Positions 48,801 through 60,143 of a stretch of 64,000 bases of DNA are shown piece by piece. How positions within the stretch are numbered: position 1 is the first letter of the stretch; each line of letters opens with the position of its first letter. The stretch is from Ignelater luminosus (lineage: Eukaryota; Arthropoda; Insecta; Coleoptera; Elateridae). A program made the position numbers and the translations under genes. The notes beneath the pieces were generated by a model. It ran no database searches. It saw only the letters and a program-made list of their open reading frames with translations, and was not told the DNA's origin. The DNA is taken from the NCBI GenBank assembly GCA_011009095.1, contig VTPC01001864.1:211164-275163 (forward strand), read 5' to 3'.

Positions 48801-51419
48801 TTCGTGTTTAATTTACATACAAAACACTATTTGCATACATCGATAGAATAGTTAATTAAATACAATGATTTGAAAAGAGAAGCAACTTGTTTTTTCATAT
48901 AAAAATAACTGCTGACGCAGATTCTGTTGCTTATTCCATTAAGTTGAAAAGAGAAACTAATTCTAAACAAAATTACATCGATTCATTTCACGTGACGTTC
49001 CCCATTCGAGGTTACAACGCGAAAACTTTCTACAATAAAGGTTTGAAATAATCGTTTACCAAGAAATAATTCCACCAACACACCTAGGTAAAATTTACAT
49101 GCAGAAACTATGGGCTTCCCCAGTTGATTCAATTTCAAAGTATTGTTATTGTCACTAAATCTCCGTTTTCATTCTTAAAGAGAAAATTCACGCACGTAAT
49201 GGAATTGTAATGGCTCATTTTATTTTATCTACATCAATTATTTGCCAAATAGTTTTTATTTCACTGTTTCATTATGCATATACGGTTGGCGATATAAAAC
49301 GTCTTCCTGTAACCTGAATTACATATCAACCAGTGTAAAACACAAGATAATAATACTTAACAGCAACTTCAGTAGATAATACTCTATATATAATTTAATT
49401 AGTATAAGATTATTACGATTACTAAGTATATATATGTAGTACATGTATATAGTTTGTCATTTTACAGGTCCAATACTCAAAATCTTATTCCCTAGAGTCA
49501 CGTATCTGACCTTTTGAGTACGTTTATGTAAAGTAATTTGTGCATTACATTTTTCTTCTGTCAAACGTTACCTAATCATAAAGTTACCAACAAAGAGAAC
49601 GAGTAAGATAAACCTAGTTATGGAAAATGAAATTTTAATAGAAATCTCAAGTCAATGTAAAATTCACTTTAAATGATAATTTAGGAAGTTAAACTACATA
49701 TAATAATTAGGAGTATAATTAATAATTAATACTAGTATTCAATGTAATTTCAAACTCAACAGCTGATGAAGTAGTCAATTTTCTTGTGGTTCTCCGGACT
49801 TTTATTTTCAGCAAGCACTACTGTTTACAAATGAAAATTAACACCAAACAATTACAACATCTGTAGTTCCAATACGTAAATATTACGTCAACTTTTCGAA
49901 TTTCGAGTATCCTAAGAGACTAATAAAGATTTTGCAGATACATGTGTACATAGTTACATACAAAAAGGTATAGGTAACACTTGTGAGTAGTTCACTCTTA
50001 CATCAAAAAAAAGTTACTGGAACGTAGCGTCCGTCCTAGTGACAAAGATTTTTAACTTTGGTTATATTAGAAGTCACTGTGCATGCGGAACCCAAGGCAT
50101 CTTTCCCTTATGTCTGTACGATAACACTGGTCAGCATATTTTTTCCCTTACAAAATATTAATAGCTAGAGTAAGTTTAGTAGAACCATTCCTTCAAATAA
50201 TGTTTATAATGGTGACTTATAGCTTGTATCTCCAAGAAACATTCGTAGCTTTCTAGGATCAAAATTGCAAATGTCAATAGTTTAGTTTTTGGCTTTCTTC
50301 CCAGAAAATTTAGGACATGAAAAATACTTGCATCAATATCTTGGAGATGGGGAAACGCTAGCAGGGCAAATGAAATTCCGCCATGCTTGCTGGTCAACAT
50401 TAAGAAGAAATGTGATGAATCCAAAGTATACGAAACTCCACAGCTCCAATTAACAAATGTAAAAAATATTAAAACTGATTAAAAATGCTAAACTCAATTT
50501 CTTTTCAACCAAAGATACTTTACTTGACCTTACCCGAAGCTAATTCTGTGATATTAATTAATCAAAATAGTTAAAATATTTTATAACGAAAAAGCGATTC
50601 AAAAATTGTTAACCAGTGTAATCAGCCATTTAACGTGTTAATAGATATTTTAAACGTAGTTACATTAAGGCTAGTCCTGATCTGAATTTCAGTTTCAGGC
50701 CAGGCAACGTATAGTGAACCGTTCAAAACTCGAGCCCTTGCAAACTTCCAGTCTATAGTGGATGATACAGCGCAGTTGACTTTAAGCTTTATTTGTAATC
50801 TTTAACTGTCAGCTTGTATTCTAAAGCCATTGAACGCCAAAACAACAAAAGCAAAAGCAGGACCGTATGTTTGATATCAAAGACAAGAAATTGTTGCAAA
50901 TTTCCTTAAAAAGAAAATCGTTAATAAAGAAAGATGTCCATTCAGAAAAATCAGCTGAGGTTTTCTAAAAGTAAAATCAATCCAACCCAAGCCCAAGTGG
51001 AAGCTCTATGGGTCAAAGTCAAAATATGCAACGATTTTAAACAAAAGGGAGATTTCGGATGTAATATTAACAATACTAACTGTAAAACAATAATCTTATA
51101 AAACAGAGAAACGCAAATATGATATTTCGATATTGGATCAAGCTGAGACAGTAAAATTGTATTAAATTCTGAATTAGAGTTCTCAATGTACGAGTATTAT
51201 AATCCCAGATCTCTTGTCAGTCTTACAAAATTTCAATAATGTAGGTGAAAGTTCGTTGTTCTTTGCCATGTTTTGCATTTTCTAAGAAAACATGTTCCGT
51301 TCACTGTTCCGGGCTAGTCTACTTCACCTCAATCGGCTCTAGTTAACAATGCTATATTATGTTTGTTGTTAAATAAGTCAAAGAGTCAAATGAATCAGGA
51401 TTGATACAAGAATCAAATA
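45893..51419. other. AT-rich noncoding stretch with one GC-richer island
   Basis: No coding exon was found; the frames at 46114..46317, 46761..46997 and 50176..50424 resemble nothing known. About 47580..48260 is richer in CpG (for example gtggcggcgtctaacggcaa and gccgccgtagaaag). It includes a perfect 10-bp-arm palindrome, tataataagggtatccttat, at about 47642..47665. It is a candidate conserved noncoding or regulatory region. Confidence 0.4.
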
Positions 51420-52527
51420 CGAGGTGTTAGATAAATTAATGAGAGGGAAGGTGGGTCAACATGTGATGCGCCGCCAGTACGAGTTTAAACTCCGTAGAAT
51501 CATTTGGTTTTCTGTAGGAATTTTTTTCGTAAACTGTTTTTTTTCTATTATGTTCTGAAAATGAGTGATATCAATTTCGAGCAATGTTGTGCTATAAGGT
51601 TTTGCTTCAGACTTGGTCACGGTGCGACAAAAACTTTCGCAAAGTTTCAGCAGGCCAATGGAGACAATATTTTGTCAAAGACACGGGCTTTCAAGTGGTT
51701 TAGGCATTTTCAAAAGGAAAAGAACAGTTTGAAGATGAACCTCGCAGCGGAAGGCCTGCAACGGCAAGAACTGACGAAAATGTTTCCAAAATCCGGGATC
51801 TCGTGAGTTCTGATCGTCGCTTGACAGTCAGACTAATCGGGAAACAGTTGAATTTCACTCACACCACCGTTCATGAAGTTTTGACCAATGAATTGGGGAT
51901 GAGGAAAATCAGCGCAAAATGGTTTTGAAAAACCTTTTGCAGGAACAAAAGAACAACAGAAGGGAAAGGTATCTTGACTTTTTGGAGAGGACTGAGAATT
52001 AATCTCATTTGCTGGAACGTGTTATTATTGGTAACGAGTCTTGGGTCTTTCACTACGATCTGGAAATGAAGCACCAGAGGTAGAAATGGCACACTTCAAG
52101 CTTACTAAACCAGAAAAAGCAAGAATAAGCAAGTTAAAAATCAAAACCATGCTGATTTGCTTATCGTCCACAAAAAGTTTGTGCCTCAAAGACAAACGGT
52201 AAACCAACAAGTTCTTGAAAGACTTCGAAAAAGAGCCATGCATGCGAGACCAAGCATCAAGAACAACTGGATGCTGCATCACGACAATGCGCCTTGTCAC
52301 ACTGCATTTTTAATTAATGAGTTTTTGGCAAGACATCCCTGTGGCTTCTCAGCCTCCTTATTCCGACGACTTAAATCTTTGTGACTTTTCTTTCGTCCTA
52401 AGATTGAAAAATCACTTCGAAGGACTCCCAAGGCAATTACTTTGAAGGAGACAATGTGGAATTGTAATTTTAATTGAATAAAAAAATTATAAAAAAATCA
52501 GTCTCATTACTTTATTTACACACCTCG
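51420..52527 (+). mobile_element. Mariner element (DD34D), 1.1 kb, internally deleted
   Basis: The ends cgaggtgttagataaattaa and, reversed, cgaggtgtgtaaataaagta share about 26 alignable bases reaching taatgaga. They are bordered by TA at 51418..51419 and 52528..52529. At 1108 bp it is about 0.2 kb shorter than an intact mariner, consistent with losses in the transposase. Its termini and protein differ from the mariner at 20158, so it is a separate lineage. Confidence 0.9.
51561..52470 (+). pseudogene. Mariner transposase pseudogene of the 51420 element
   Basis: The start ATG at 51561 gives MSDINFEQCCAIRFCFRLG, typical of this mariner group. Then follow KTFAKFQQANGDNILSKTR, a frame change after FRHFQKE, and DLVSSDRRLTVRLIGKQLNF-like text around 51800. 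The first catalytic block reads IGNESWVFHYD (Asp replaced by Asn). HHDNAPCHTAF (about 52275..52310) keeps the second Asp. After another frame change, PPYSDDLNLCDFSF keeps the third Asp about 34 residues on. The block between the first and second Asp is shortened and contains stops. The protein is non-functional. Confidence 0.88.
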
Positions 52528-52529
52528 TA

Positions 52530-53852
52530 CACAACGAAATTAACTTAATTAGGGTTTAGTCCATCGGTACTTACATCTAGTTTTTAGTTCAAAAATTACA
52601 AAAGCATAAAAAGTTATAAAACGAATCTCTTTTGTTTACTAATAACTAGCGGAAACTGTCCAGTTTCAGTTATTTATAACATAATAATTGGAATGTGATT
52701 ACTTCTAGGTATAGATTTCAACGTAAAATCAAGACAACAAAAAACTCATGTTTGCACTGTCACTCTTTCACTATTCACCGCAACGCTAACTGATTTTTAT
52801 AAAATATTATTTATTTTATTTAGATTTACTTCGTTGAACTCCAAGTTAATAAAATTATACTAATTAAAAGTAGAATTGTATTTTAATTATTATAATTCTA
52901 TTTTATAAAACAGTTTGTAATAAAAAGTTTTATGGATTTACATTGATAAAAGATAATATTTGACTAAGCAATCTGAGAATAGTTTATCTTCCACATGAAA
53001 GCTTGCATATCCGAATTTAAGAAATCTGAGTTTTTTCCGCCTTCTCAAATATTAATAATTACAGCATAAACCTTTAGTTACATCCACAGTGCTACTGCTG
53101 CTAGTTTCGACTCCCCTTTTACGTATGGTTCAGTTTCGAAGTGTCTAACGTAATAAAACCAGTGCGTCATAGAAATTTGAAACTATATGAAAACTATGTA
53201 TGAAAAACTAGTTTAAATGCCTTAAGCTTTAAATACATAAAAGGTTCCACTACTCACCATATTCTGTGCGCCTCTAAAAGTTACTTTAAGTCTTTAAATT
53301 ATAGTTTCTCAATAAGCGAATTTGTAAAAGGTAGTCTATAGACTAGAGTGGAGGACATCTCCCTAATAGTATCGAGAGCAGCAGAAAAGGGTTTTCGTTT
53401 CTATAAGATTACTTTTTCAGATAAACTTCATAGTAAAGACAAAAATCTGTTCCCGAATGATTTTCAAAATACAGACCAAAAACGAATCTTTTACCCAATA
53501 TCTCTAACATTTGAAGAATTGTGAAAAAGTGACATTCTTTGTCGAAATTAGATTTAGACTACTGCGACACATTAAGTTTTTTTATAGATCATATCATTTT
53601 GTAATACAATCACCATTGTTTGCGGAGCAAAAACGTTTTTTGATTTTCTCAAAAGAATTCTATTTAACCATACACATTTAGAATATGCGTCGAGATAACA
53701 GATTTTTGTTTTTACTGTGCAATTCGTCTCGATAATAGTCATGAAAACTGTCTACGCCAGTTCAAGAATATAATCAGATCATATTTTTAGGGTGGGTCCA
53801 AGAAAAATCTCTAAATTTCCGGGTTGGCCTAAATTACCACAACAGTTGATTA
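52530..53852. other. Noncoding stretch
   Basis: AT-rich with no recognisable gene, repeat or motif. Confidence 0.5.
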
Positions 53853-54200
53853 CTTAACGCAACGGAAATGGACTTCTGTCGAAGGTCTGCAAGAATATCA
53901 GCACAGAGTAACAAACGCCAGGATAAGAAAGATAATGGGCGCCCCCCATACAATTACAGACGAAATAAGAACCAAACAATTGATATGGTACGGACATATG
54001 CAGCAGTGAAGAACGTTTACCGAAACAAATACTATAATGGAAACCACATGGGAGAAGAAAACGAGGTAGATCATGAAAGAGTTGGATAGAAGGGATGAAC
54101 AACGAGATGCAAGAGAGAGACCTCGAGCAGGATGAATGGAATGTTGGAGAGAATTGGAGACTTGGTGTTGGAAGACGTAGAAAAACATTAGAAACCCGAT
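53853..54200 (+). pseudogene. 5'-truncated LINE, C-terminal tail of the endonuclease/reverse transcriptase ORF
   Basis: The text LNATEMDFCRRSARIS is followed, in another frame, by RVTNARIRKIMGAP, TITDEIRTKQLIWYGHMQQ, and finally by EWNVGENWRLGVGRRRKTL. The order (EMDFxRRSxR...TKQLxWYGHxQR...WN..xxWRLGxGRRR) is the standard C-terminal tail of an abundant insect LINE ORF2, RTE- or CR1-like by memory. Only about 115 codons remain, so the copy is 5' truncated, as most LINE copies are. A TA microsatellite follows immediately. It has frame changes and a stop, so it is inactive. Confidence 0.75.
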
Positions 54201-54202
54201 AT

Positions 54203-54225
54203 TATATATATATATATATATATAT
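54203..54225. repeat. (TA)n microsatellite at the LINE 3' end
   Basis: About eleven TA units directly follow the LINE tail. Several LINE clades end in short tandem repeats, so this may be the element's own tail. Confidence 0.85.
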
Positions 54226-54559
54226 CAAGGTAAGCACAGTAAATTTTAGGTGGTCCTGTGCTCACTCGTAGTTACATCTTTGTGTCGATTGGAGGAAAAC
54301 AAAATCTTTGTGACTTCTAATGAAAATCTAAAAAACTAGTCACAAACGCTGTAACTCTTCAGATTTTGAAATTTATAGTCAGCACTGGCAACGTTGATTA
54401 TAGATATTGTTCACTCCCTTTTCGCAATTTCGATGAAATTTAGTGCAATTTGTTGGTTGGCGAGTTTTCCAATACTACGCAAGATGTGGCATAATTTACC
54501 AATCTGAACCGTCTCGTATACTACTGGATGTCACCTGATATCCCACTTATAGTGCAATA
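54226..54559. other. Noncoding spacer between the LINE tail and the DD37E element
   Basis: No recognisable coding frame or terminal repeat was found. The last bases before the next element (agtgcaa) recur just after that element (aagtgcaag). Confidence 0.45.
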
Positions 54560-55847
54560 AAGGTTGAACACGCCAAAACCTGCGCACGAATTAGAACTTA
54601 CTAGTACTAAGATAAAAGACATGGGTTGTTTTTTATTTTGACAAAACATATCTAGTAGCCATAGAAACAAAATGTGGCAATTGATATTTTTTGTTGTTCA
54701 TTCGTTGTTAACATGGCAAGCCGTCAACTGCAGCTACGTGAAATTATCTTGCACGAAAACACTAAAAATCTTCTAATGAGTTACAAAGCACTAGCACAAA
54801 AGTTAAATTATCCTCAATCAACTGCTTGTTCTGTTTTAAAAAAGTTCCGAGGCCGTTTAACAGTGGAAAGAAAGCCAGGAAGCGGAGGAAAACAAGGAGT
54901 GAAGGACAAAAAGAAGAAACAACACGTATTACAGCTTTTTGTATCCAATCCCAAGTTGTCATCGCGTGATGTGACTAAAAAGATAAAAATGTCCCAATCA
55001 TATGTACAAAAAGTTAAGAGTAGAGCTAGTTTAAAAAGTTATAAGGCAAAAATCGCACCCGATCGTAATGCTAAACAGAATTTAACTGCCAAAACGTAGA
55101 TCGACAAAATTGCCCAAAATTTTTTTAACAAGATATGAATGCATGGTGATGGATGACAAAACTTATATCAAAGCAAATTCCGGGTCACGAGTTTTACACC
55201 AGCAAAAGTCGTGAAGATGCTCCAGAAGATTGTAAACTTAAAAAAAGGTCCAAGTATCCAAGAAAATACTTACTTTGGCAAGCTATTTGTAGCTGTGGAA
55301 AAAGAAGTCGGTCATTCATCACCACGGGAACAATAAACCAGGAAATTTACAAAACGGACTGCTTGCAAAAGCGGCTTCTGCCTTTTCTACAAGAGCATAA
55401 GTCATAACCATTGTTTTGGCCAGACTTAGCCAGTTGCCACTATGCTAAATCAGTGAAAGAGTTGTATGAGCAAATGGAGTTGTTGTAATTCCCAATGACT
55501 GCAATCCCCCCAACAGTCCTGAACTTCGGCCAATCCAAGGGTATTGGTCTATAATGAAATACATCTTAAAAAATAAAGGTGGAGAAGCAAATTCCGTGGC
55601 TGACCTACAGAAATCCTGGTCATGGGCTACAAAAAGAGTCAGCGATGAGGACGTGCAAACCCGAATGAGTCGTATACGACGTAAAGTACGTTCTGTGGCG
55701 TATGCTGGTAAATTAGATTAAACAAATATTGTTCACATGTAAAAGACATCATAAATAAATAAAGTATCTCTTGTTTTTGTTCAAATAATAACTTCTTTTT
55801 TTATAAAATAAAATTTTAAGTGCCCACGTTTTGGTGTGTTCAACCTT
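54560..55847 (+). mobile_element. DD37E-type Tc1/mariner element, 1.29 kb
   Basis: Terminal inverted repeats aaggttgaacacgccaaaac (left) and, reversed, aaggttgaacacaccaaaac match at 19 of 20 bases, with weaker similarity for about ten more. TA duplications flank them at 54558..54559 and 55848..55849. The length is standard for the superfamily and no large deletion is evident. The well-preserved ends suggest a younger insertion than the LINE next to it, but the transposase is broken. Confidence 0.9.
54713..55721 (+). pseudogene. DD37E transposase pseudogene, catalytic Glu replaced by Gln
   Basis: The start ATG at 54713 gives MASRQLQLREIILHENTKN. A first helix-turn-helix (SYKALAQKLNYPQSTACSVL) precedes a basic linker. 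A second follows (NPKLSSRDVTKKIKMSQSYV), and the frame stays open to 55099. The first catalytic region is MVMDDKTYI (about 55140..55166). The next open stretch, 55153..55407, holds KQIPGHEFYTSKSRED and KYLLWQAICSCGKRSRSF. The second Asp is in LFWPDLASCHYAKSV (about 55410..55455). After a frame change, NPPNSPELRPIQGYWSIMKY follows. The family has Glu where this copy has Gln, exactly 37 residues after the second Asp. The protein ends VRSVAYAGKLD, stop at 55719..55721. At least three frame changes or stops make it inactive. Confidence 0.85.
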
Positions 55848-55849
55848 TA

Positions 55850-58800
55850 ATAAAGTGCAAGTGGTCTAAATAATATAATTTTAAAGTAATGGTGATTTAA
55901 TATTTCACCACTCATCGCCTGGTCGCATTTTAAACACGTATGCACATTGTAACTAAGAAAGAGGCAATGATGGAAGTTTTTATTGTGTAAAGCAAACTGA
56001 TTGTAGGGGGTGACCATTGGCAGCTGATTTACATCCCACGCAGTATTTTAAGTGTACGGAAAGTTAGGACATATAGATTACAAGTATGTAAACCAAAGAA
56101 AAAGCCATTATAGTGGATAAAAGAGTGATGAAAATCGGATTGTGGGGGTTCCAAGAAGTATTTCAAATGACCTGTAGATGTTGAGGAAAAACTTACTTAC
56201 TTACTTAATAACCTTACAAATTGAAGTTTAATTTACCTAGATGAGAAAAAGGCAGGTAGGGAAAAGTATCTCCGAGACAGTATACAGCAAAAGGTAGGTA
56301 TCGCAGCAAAATAGCTATCCACGTGTGGTAAGATATCATGATTCAATTTAGACGTAGGTAACCTGAGAATTATGCATTTTTTTTAGGTCGTGGATATCCA
56401 GATGGGCAGGATCATGCTCAGCTGATCAGACTTCATTTTCAATGAGTAGGAACATATCTGAGGACGAATGATTTCCCACTATTTTCAAGGAAATATACAA
56501 ACAAGAAAAGCGGTCTGGGCCACAAGAGAACTTGAATTTTATCATCTTCATGGTTTCTATATTTTACTAAAAACGTTACTTTAGGGCACGCCTTTCTTTC
56601 TTTGTTTACGTAGCGCTGTTCTTCCAAAAATATGAAAGATACAAAAAAGGTTTATTTTCAAATGCGCTACTGAATGGCATAATTAGGTTTTTTGAAATGT
56701 TATCATTAGTGCTTTTCAGATGAAATGGTAGTATTTAGGGCGATGTTTACATATTCTAAATAAACTCTTGAATTTAACTTTTAAATTTACCGCAGAATAA
56801 AATGTTTTGTTTTTAACGGAATGATTTATTATACTAGGTAAACAGAGTTAAATTTTCTTTTGACCGTTTGCTGCTGTTTTCTTTTTTTACTCTTGATTTA
56901 TTATTAAAAGAAATATTACACGAAGTAACAAGCTGTCTAGGTGTATTGTTATTATTCATTTCATTTAATTTTTGATAAAAGAACAAATATATCGATATTA
57001 AATGCAGAAAGCAATTACATTTAATATTATCACATGAAAAGTACTTGCCGCTTTAGTTGTAGACTGACATTTCGTATGAACACATTTGATTTATATGAGC
57101 ACTTAGTCTGAGAGCGGAGGCGGATCAAACCAAACATTTTCAATGTACTTACTTACTGGTTTCTAATGGGTATAAATAAATCTCCTGAAATTTATTTAAT
57201 GTCCGTATGTTCTCAACAGTGAGAAGTATATGAAATTAATAATATTATGGGAAATTTAATTCGTTCAATTACCGCTCCACATGGGAAATTGTGAAAAGTA
57301 GATAAACTCGTCTAAATAAATACGTAATGCTCTCACTTGAACCAAAATGAAAAAGGATCGAACGTAGCTGGCAATTGCCAATATGACAAAATTGATTCTT
57401 CTGTTAGGTTTCATGTTTTCGGACAGCAATGTATACTATCTATAATGACAATAAGAGCTGGTAGTACGCAACAATTTATATTTGAAAAAGTAAGTTCTCC
57501 TTATTTTGAATACATTTGATATGAACTTGTGCAGCCTATCAATGAACCAAAAAGGATTAATATTTTATAATTTTATTACATAAAGATGGTTTTATCATTT
57601 AGGTAAATTACATATTATAACATGCGAATTATTTACCATTATACTACAAAAAACGAAAATCGATAAATCGGAGTTTATCATTAAATAAACACAGAAAGTT
57701 TAATTAACTCGAAGTTAAATGAACCTATCAAATAGTCACATTTGAATTCACCAGACTTGAGCAATGAATTCCTAGTATACAGCACTTTTCTTTAGGAAAT
57801 CAATTGCAGTAAATGCTGAAGCAGTAAAGATGTAAAGAGCCGCTATAAAACGAACGAAACTCCAGACGGGATGATTCAAAGAGAGGTGTTGTGAGACAGG
57901 TTCTTCTAAGAGAGGTCAATAACAGCAAACGTCTATTGCAGTTTTATTAAGAAACGTGTCGCGCTTGTCATTCACTTCAATAGCCAGTCCGAAAACATGA
58001 TGAGATTTATTTCTAATTAAAAAAAAGATCGTTTGACAACAATAAATACATCTTATGAAAAGGCATAATAATCTTTAGATGATAGTGTTTCGCTGTGAAG
58101 ACGTCATGACGTGAAGAACTCGTTTATCCAATCGGAACATTAACAACTTTCAAGTCCTTGCTTGAGAAAAAATGAAGAAGGTTGAAAGAAATTATTAAAA
58201 TTAAGCCTTCGGCAACATTGTTATATTACAAGTGGTTATTTGTAAAGTCCATAACATAAAGAAAAGCTCGTATTCGGATGATTTAGAAAATAGTTACAAT
58301 ATTCAATGCATCGATATGTCAATGTTAATCAGCCTACAACTACGAATAATTCTTTTGAAAAGATCCCTTCATATCATTTTCACAAAAATTTATAATGTCC
58401 CTAATTTAATCGCTAAAATGAGAAAATTACCAATCAACAAACCAGTTATACCTTCCCTACGTTACATAAAGCTGGCATGTCTGAACAAAAACCGTTTAAG
58501 TGTTGCATGATGCAATCTAGCGAGTTTATATGAACTTTATACAGGAAATAAGCACAAAAATCTCTAGTAGCAGATTCAAAAATCTATTATTGAAAGAAGT
58601 CGTTCCAAGTTTGTGTAAAACGATAACGAACGGGATGAATCATAAACCGCCTATAAAAGAGTTTCAGTATCAAAATATGTTAAAACCTGAAGGTATGTAT
58701 TTTCAACTAAGAATCTATGAACGACAAGATATAACAGCAAGCAAAATTTTTCCTTTACTTCCCTTTTCAATGCGACACTACAATTTTTCTTGCTACAGGA

Positions 58801-59255
58801 CATCTAGTTTCGCAATCCTCTTTGTTTAATTATTTATTGCGATCTCAGCATGTCTTTCTGATTCCCTTTCTTTTTCCATAATGAAATGACCAAAGATCTT
58901 TCTTGTAACAAAAAGATGATACATACATTTTCTCAAGTCAAAAACACTTCGAAAAGAGTTTTCTATATTTTCTAAATGCCAATACCTTCAAGACTTCTTT
59001 TCAACTAGTGCCTTTATTTTTTAGAGTTTTACTGGAATAATTGAGATTAAACACCAAAACCACCTTGCGCGCAGCCCGGTGTTCACTGTACTTTTTCCAG
59101 TACTGAAGTTAAAGAACATGGAATACAATTAAACCGAGATGCTGTCGCTGGTAGGATCAATGTCCTTTGCATACTGAAAGGAACTGGTAAGTTCCTTCTG
59201 AAATCGTTTCTAATAGTGAAAATGCAAGCATGATCATGACAAAATTTAAAACAAA
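55850..59255. other. Noncoding stretch
   Basis: Two open plus-strand frames, 58232..58510 (92 aa) and 58530..58829 (99 aa), lie in tandem. Both resemble nothing I know and have AT-driven composition, so I leave them as probable chance frames. No repeat or regulatory motif stands out. The patch at 59060..59200 is slightly GC-richer. Confidence 0.4.
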
Positions 59256-60143
59256 AAAAATCTTCGATCTCTCGAAAAGTATTCAAGATATCAAAATACC
59301 GGTTATATGTATCTGTAATCAGAAGAAAATTCTAAGTTGATTTCATGTATAACATGTCCTGTACAGTTACGGGAACATGATAACATACCAACAGACAGAC
59401 TATGTCAAAAAAACCGCCTTTTTCGATCTCGAAAACTATTCGCAGTATCGAAATACCGATTATGTATATGTAATCAGGCGAAGACTCTAAGTTGGTTTCA
59501 TATATAACATGTTCTGTAAAGTTACGGAAACATGTCAACAGACAGACTATATGCAGAAATCGCCCTTTTCGGTTTCGAAAACTATTCGAGATATCGATAT
59601 ACCGATTATGTATCTGTAATCAGGAGAAAATTCTAAGTTAATTTCATATATAGCATGTGCTGTAAAGTTACGGGAACATGACAACAGACAGACTACATCG
59701 AGAAATCGCCCTTTTCGATCTCGAAAACTGTTCGAGATATGGAAATACCGATTATGTATCTGTAATCAGGAGAAGATTGTAAGTTCATTTCATATATAAC
59801 ATGTGCTGTACAGTTACGGGAACATGACAACAGACAGACTATATAGAGAAATCGCCCTTTTCGATCTCGAAAACTATTCGAGATATCGAAATACCGATTA
59901 TGTATCTGCAATCAGGAAAAGATTCTAAGTTGATTTCATATATAACATGTGCTGTACAGTTACGGGAACATGACAACAGACCAACAGACAGACTATATCG
60001 AGAAATCGCCATTTTCGATCTCGATTATCTCAAAAACTATTCGAGATATCGAAATACCGATTATATATCTGTAATGGAGAACATTCTAAGTTTATTTCAT
60101 ATACAACATGCCCTGTAAAGTTACGGGAACATGCCAACAGACA
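59256..60143. repeat. Minisatellite, about six units of ~146 bp
   Basis: The unit contains tctaagttgatttcatatat, aacatgtgctgtacagttac, gggaacatgacaacagacag and aaaactattcgagatatcga. Starts of the tctaag word fall at 59331, 59486, 59632, 59778, 59924 and 60085, giving periods of 155, 146, 146, 146 and 161. The central three intervals are identical in length, and the outer ones carry 9- and 15-base insertions (an extra accaacagac or tctcaaaaac-type word). Units are roughly 85 to 95 percent alike by eye. Each contains the small stem tctcg...cgaga. Open frames on both strands are by-products, since 146 is not a multiple of three. Confidence 0.9.

Noticed and set aside
58232-58829. Two adjacent plus-strand frames of 92 and 99 aa
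   Set aside because: Neither resembles a known protein and their composition follows the local AT bias. Adjacency alone is not evidence of a gene.
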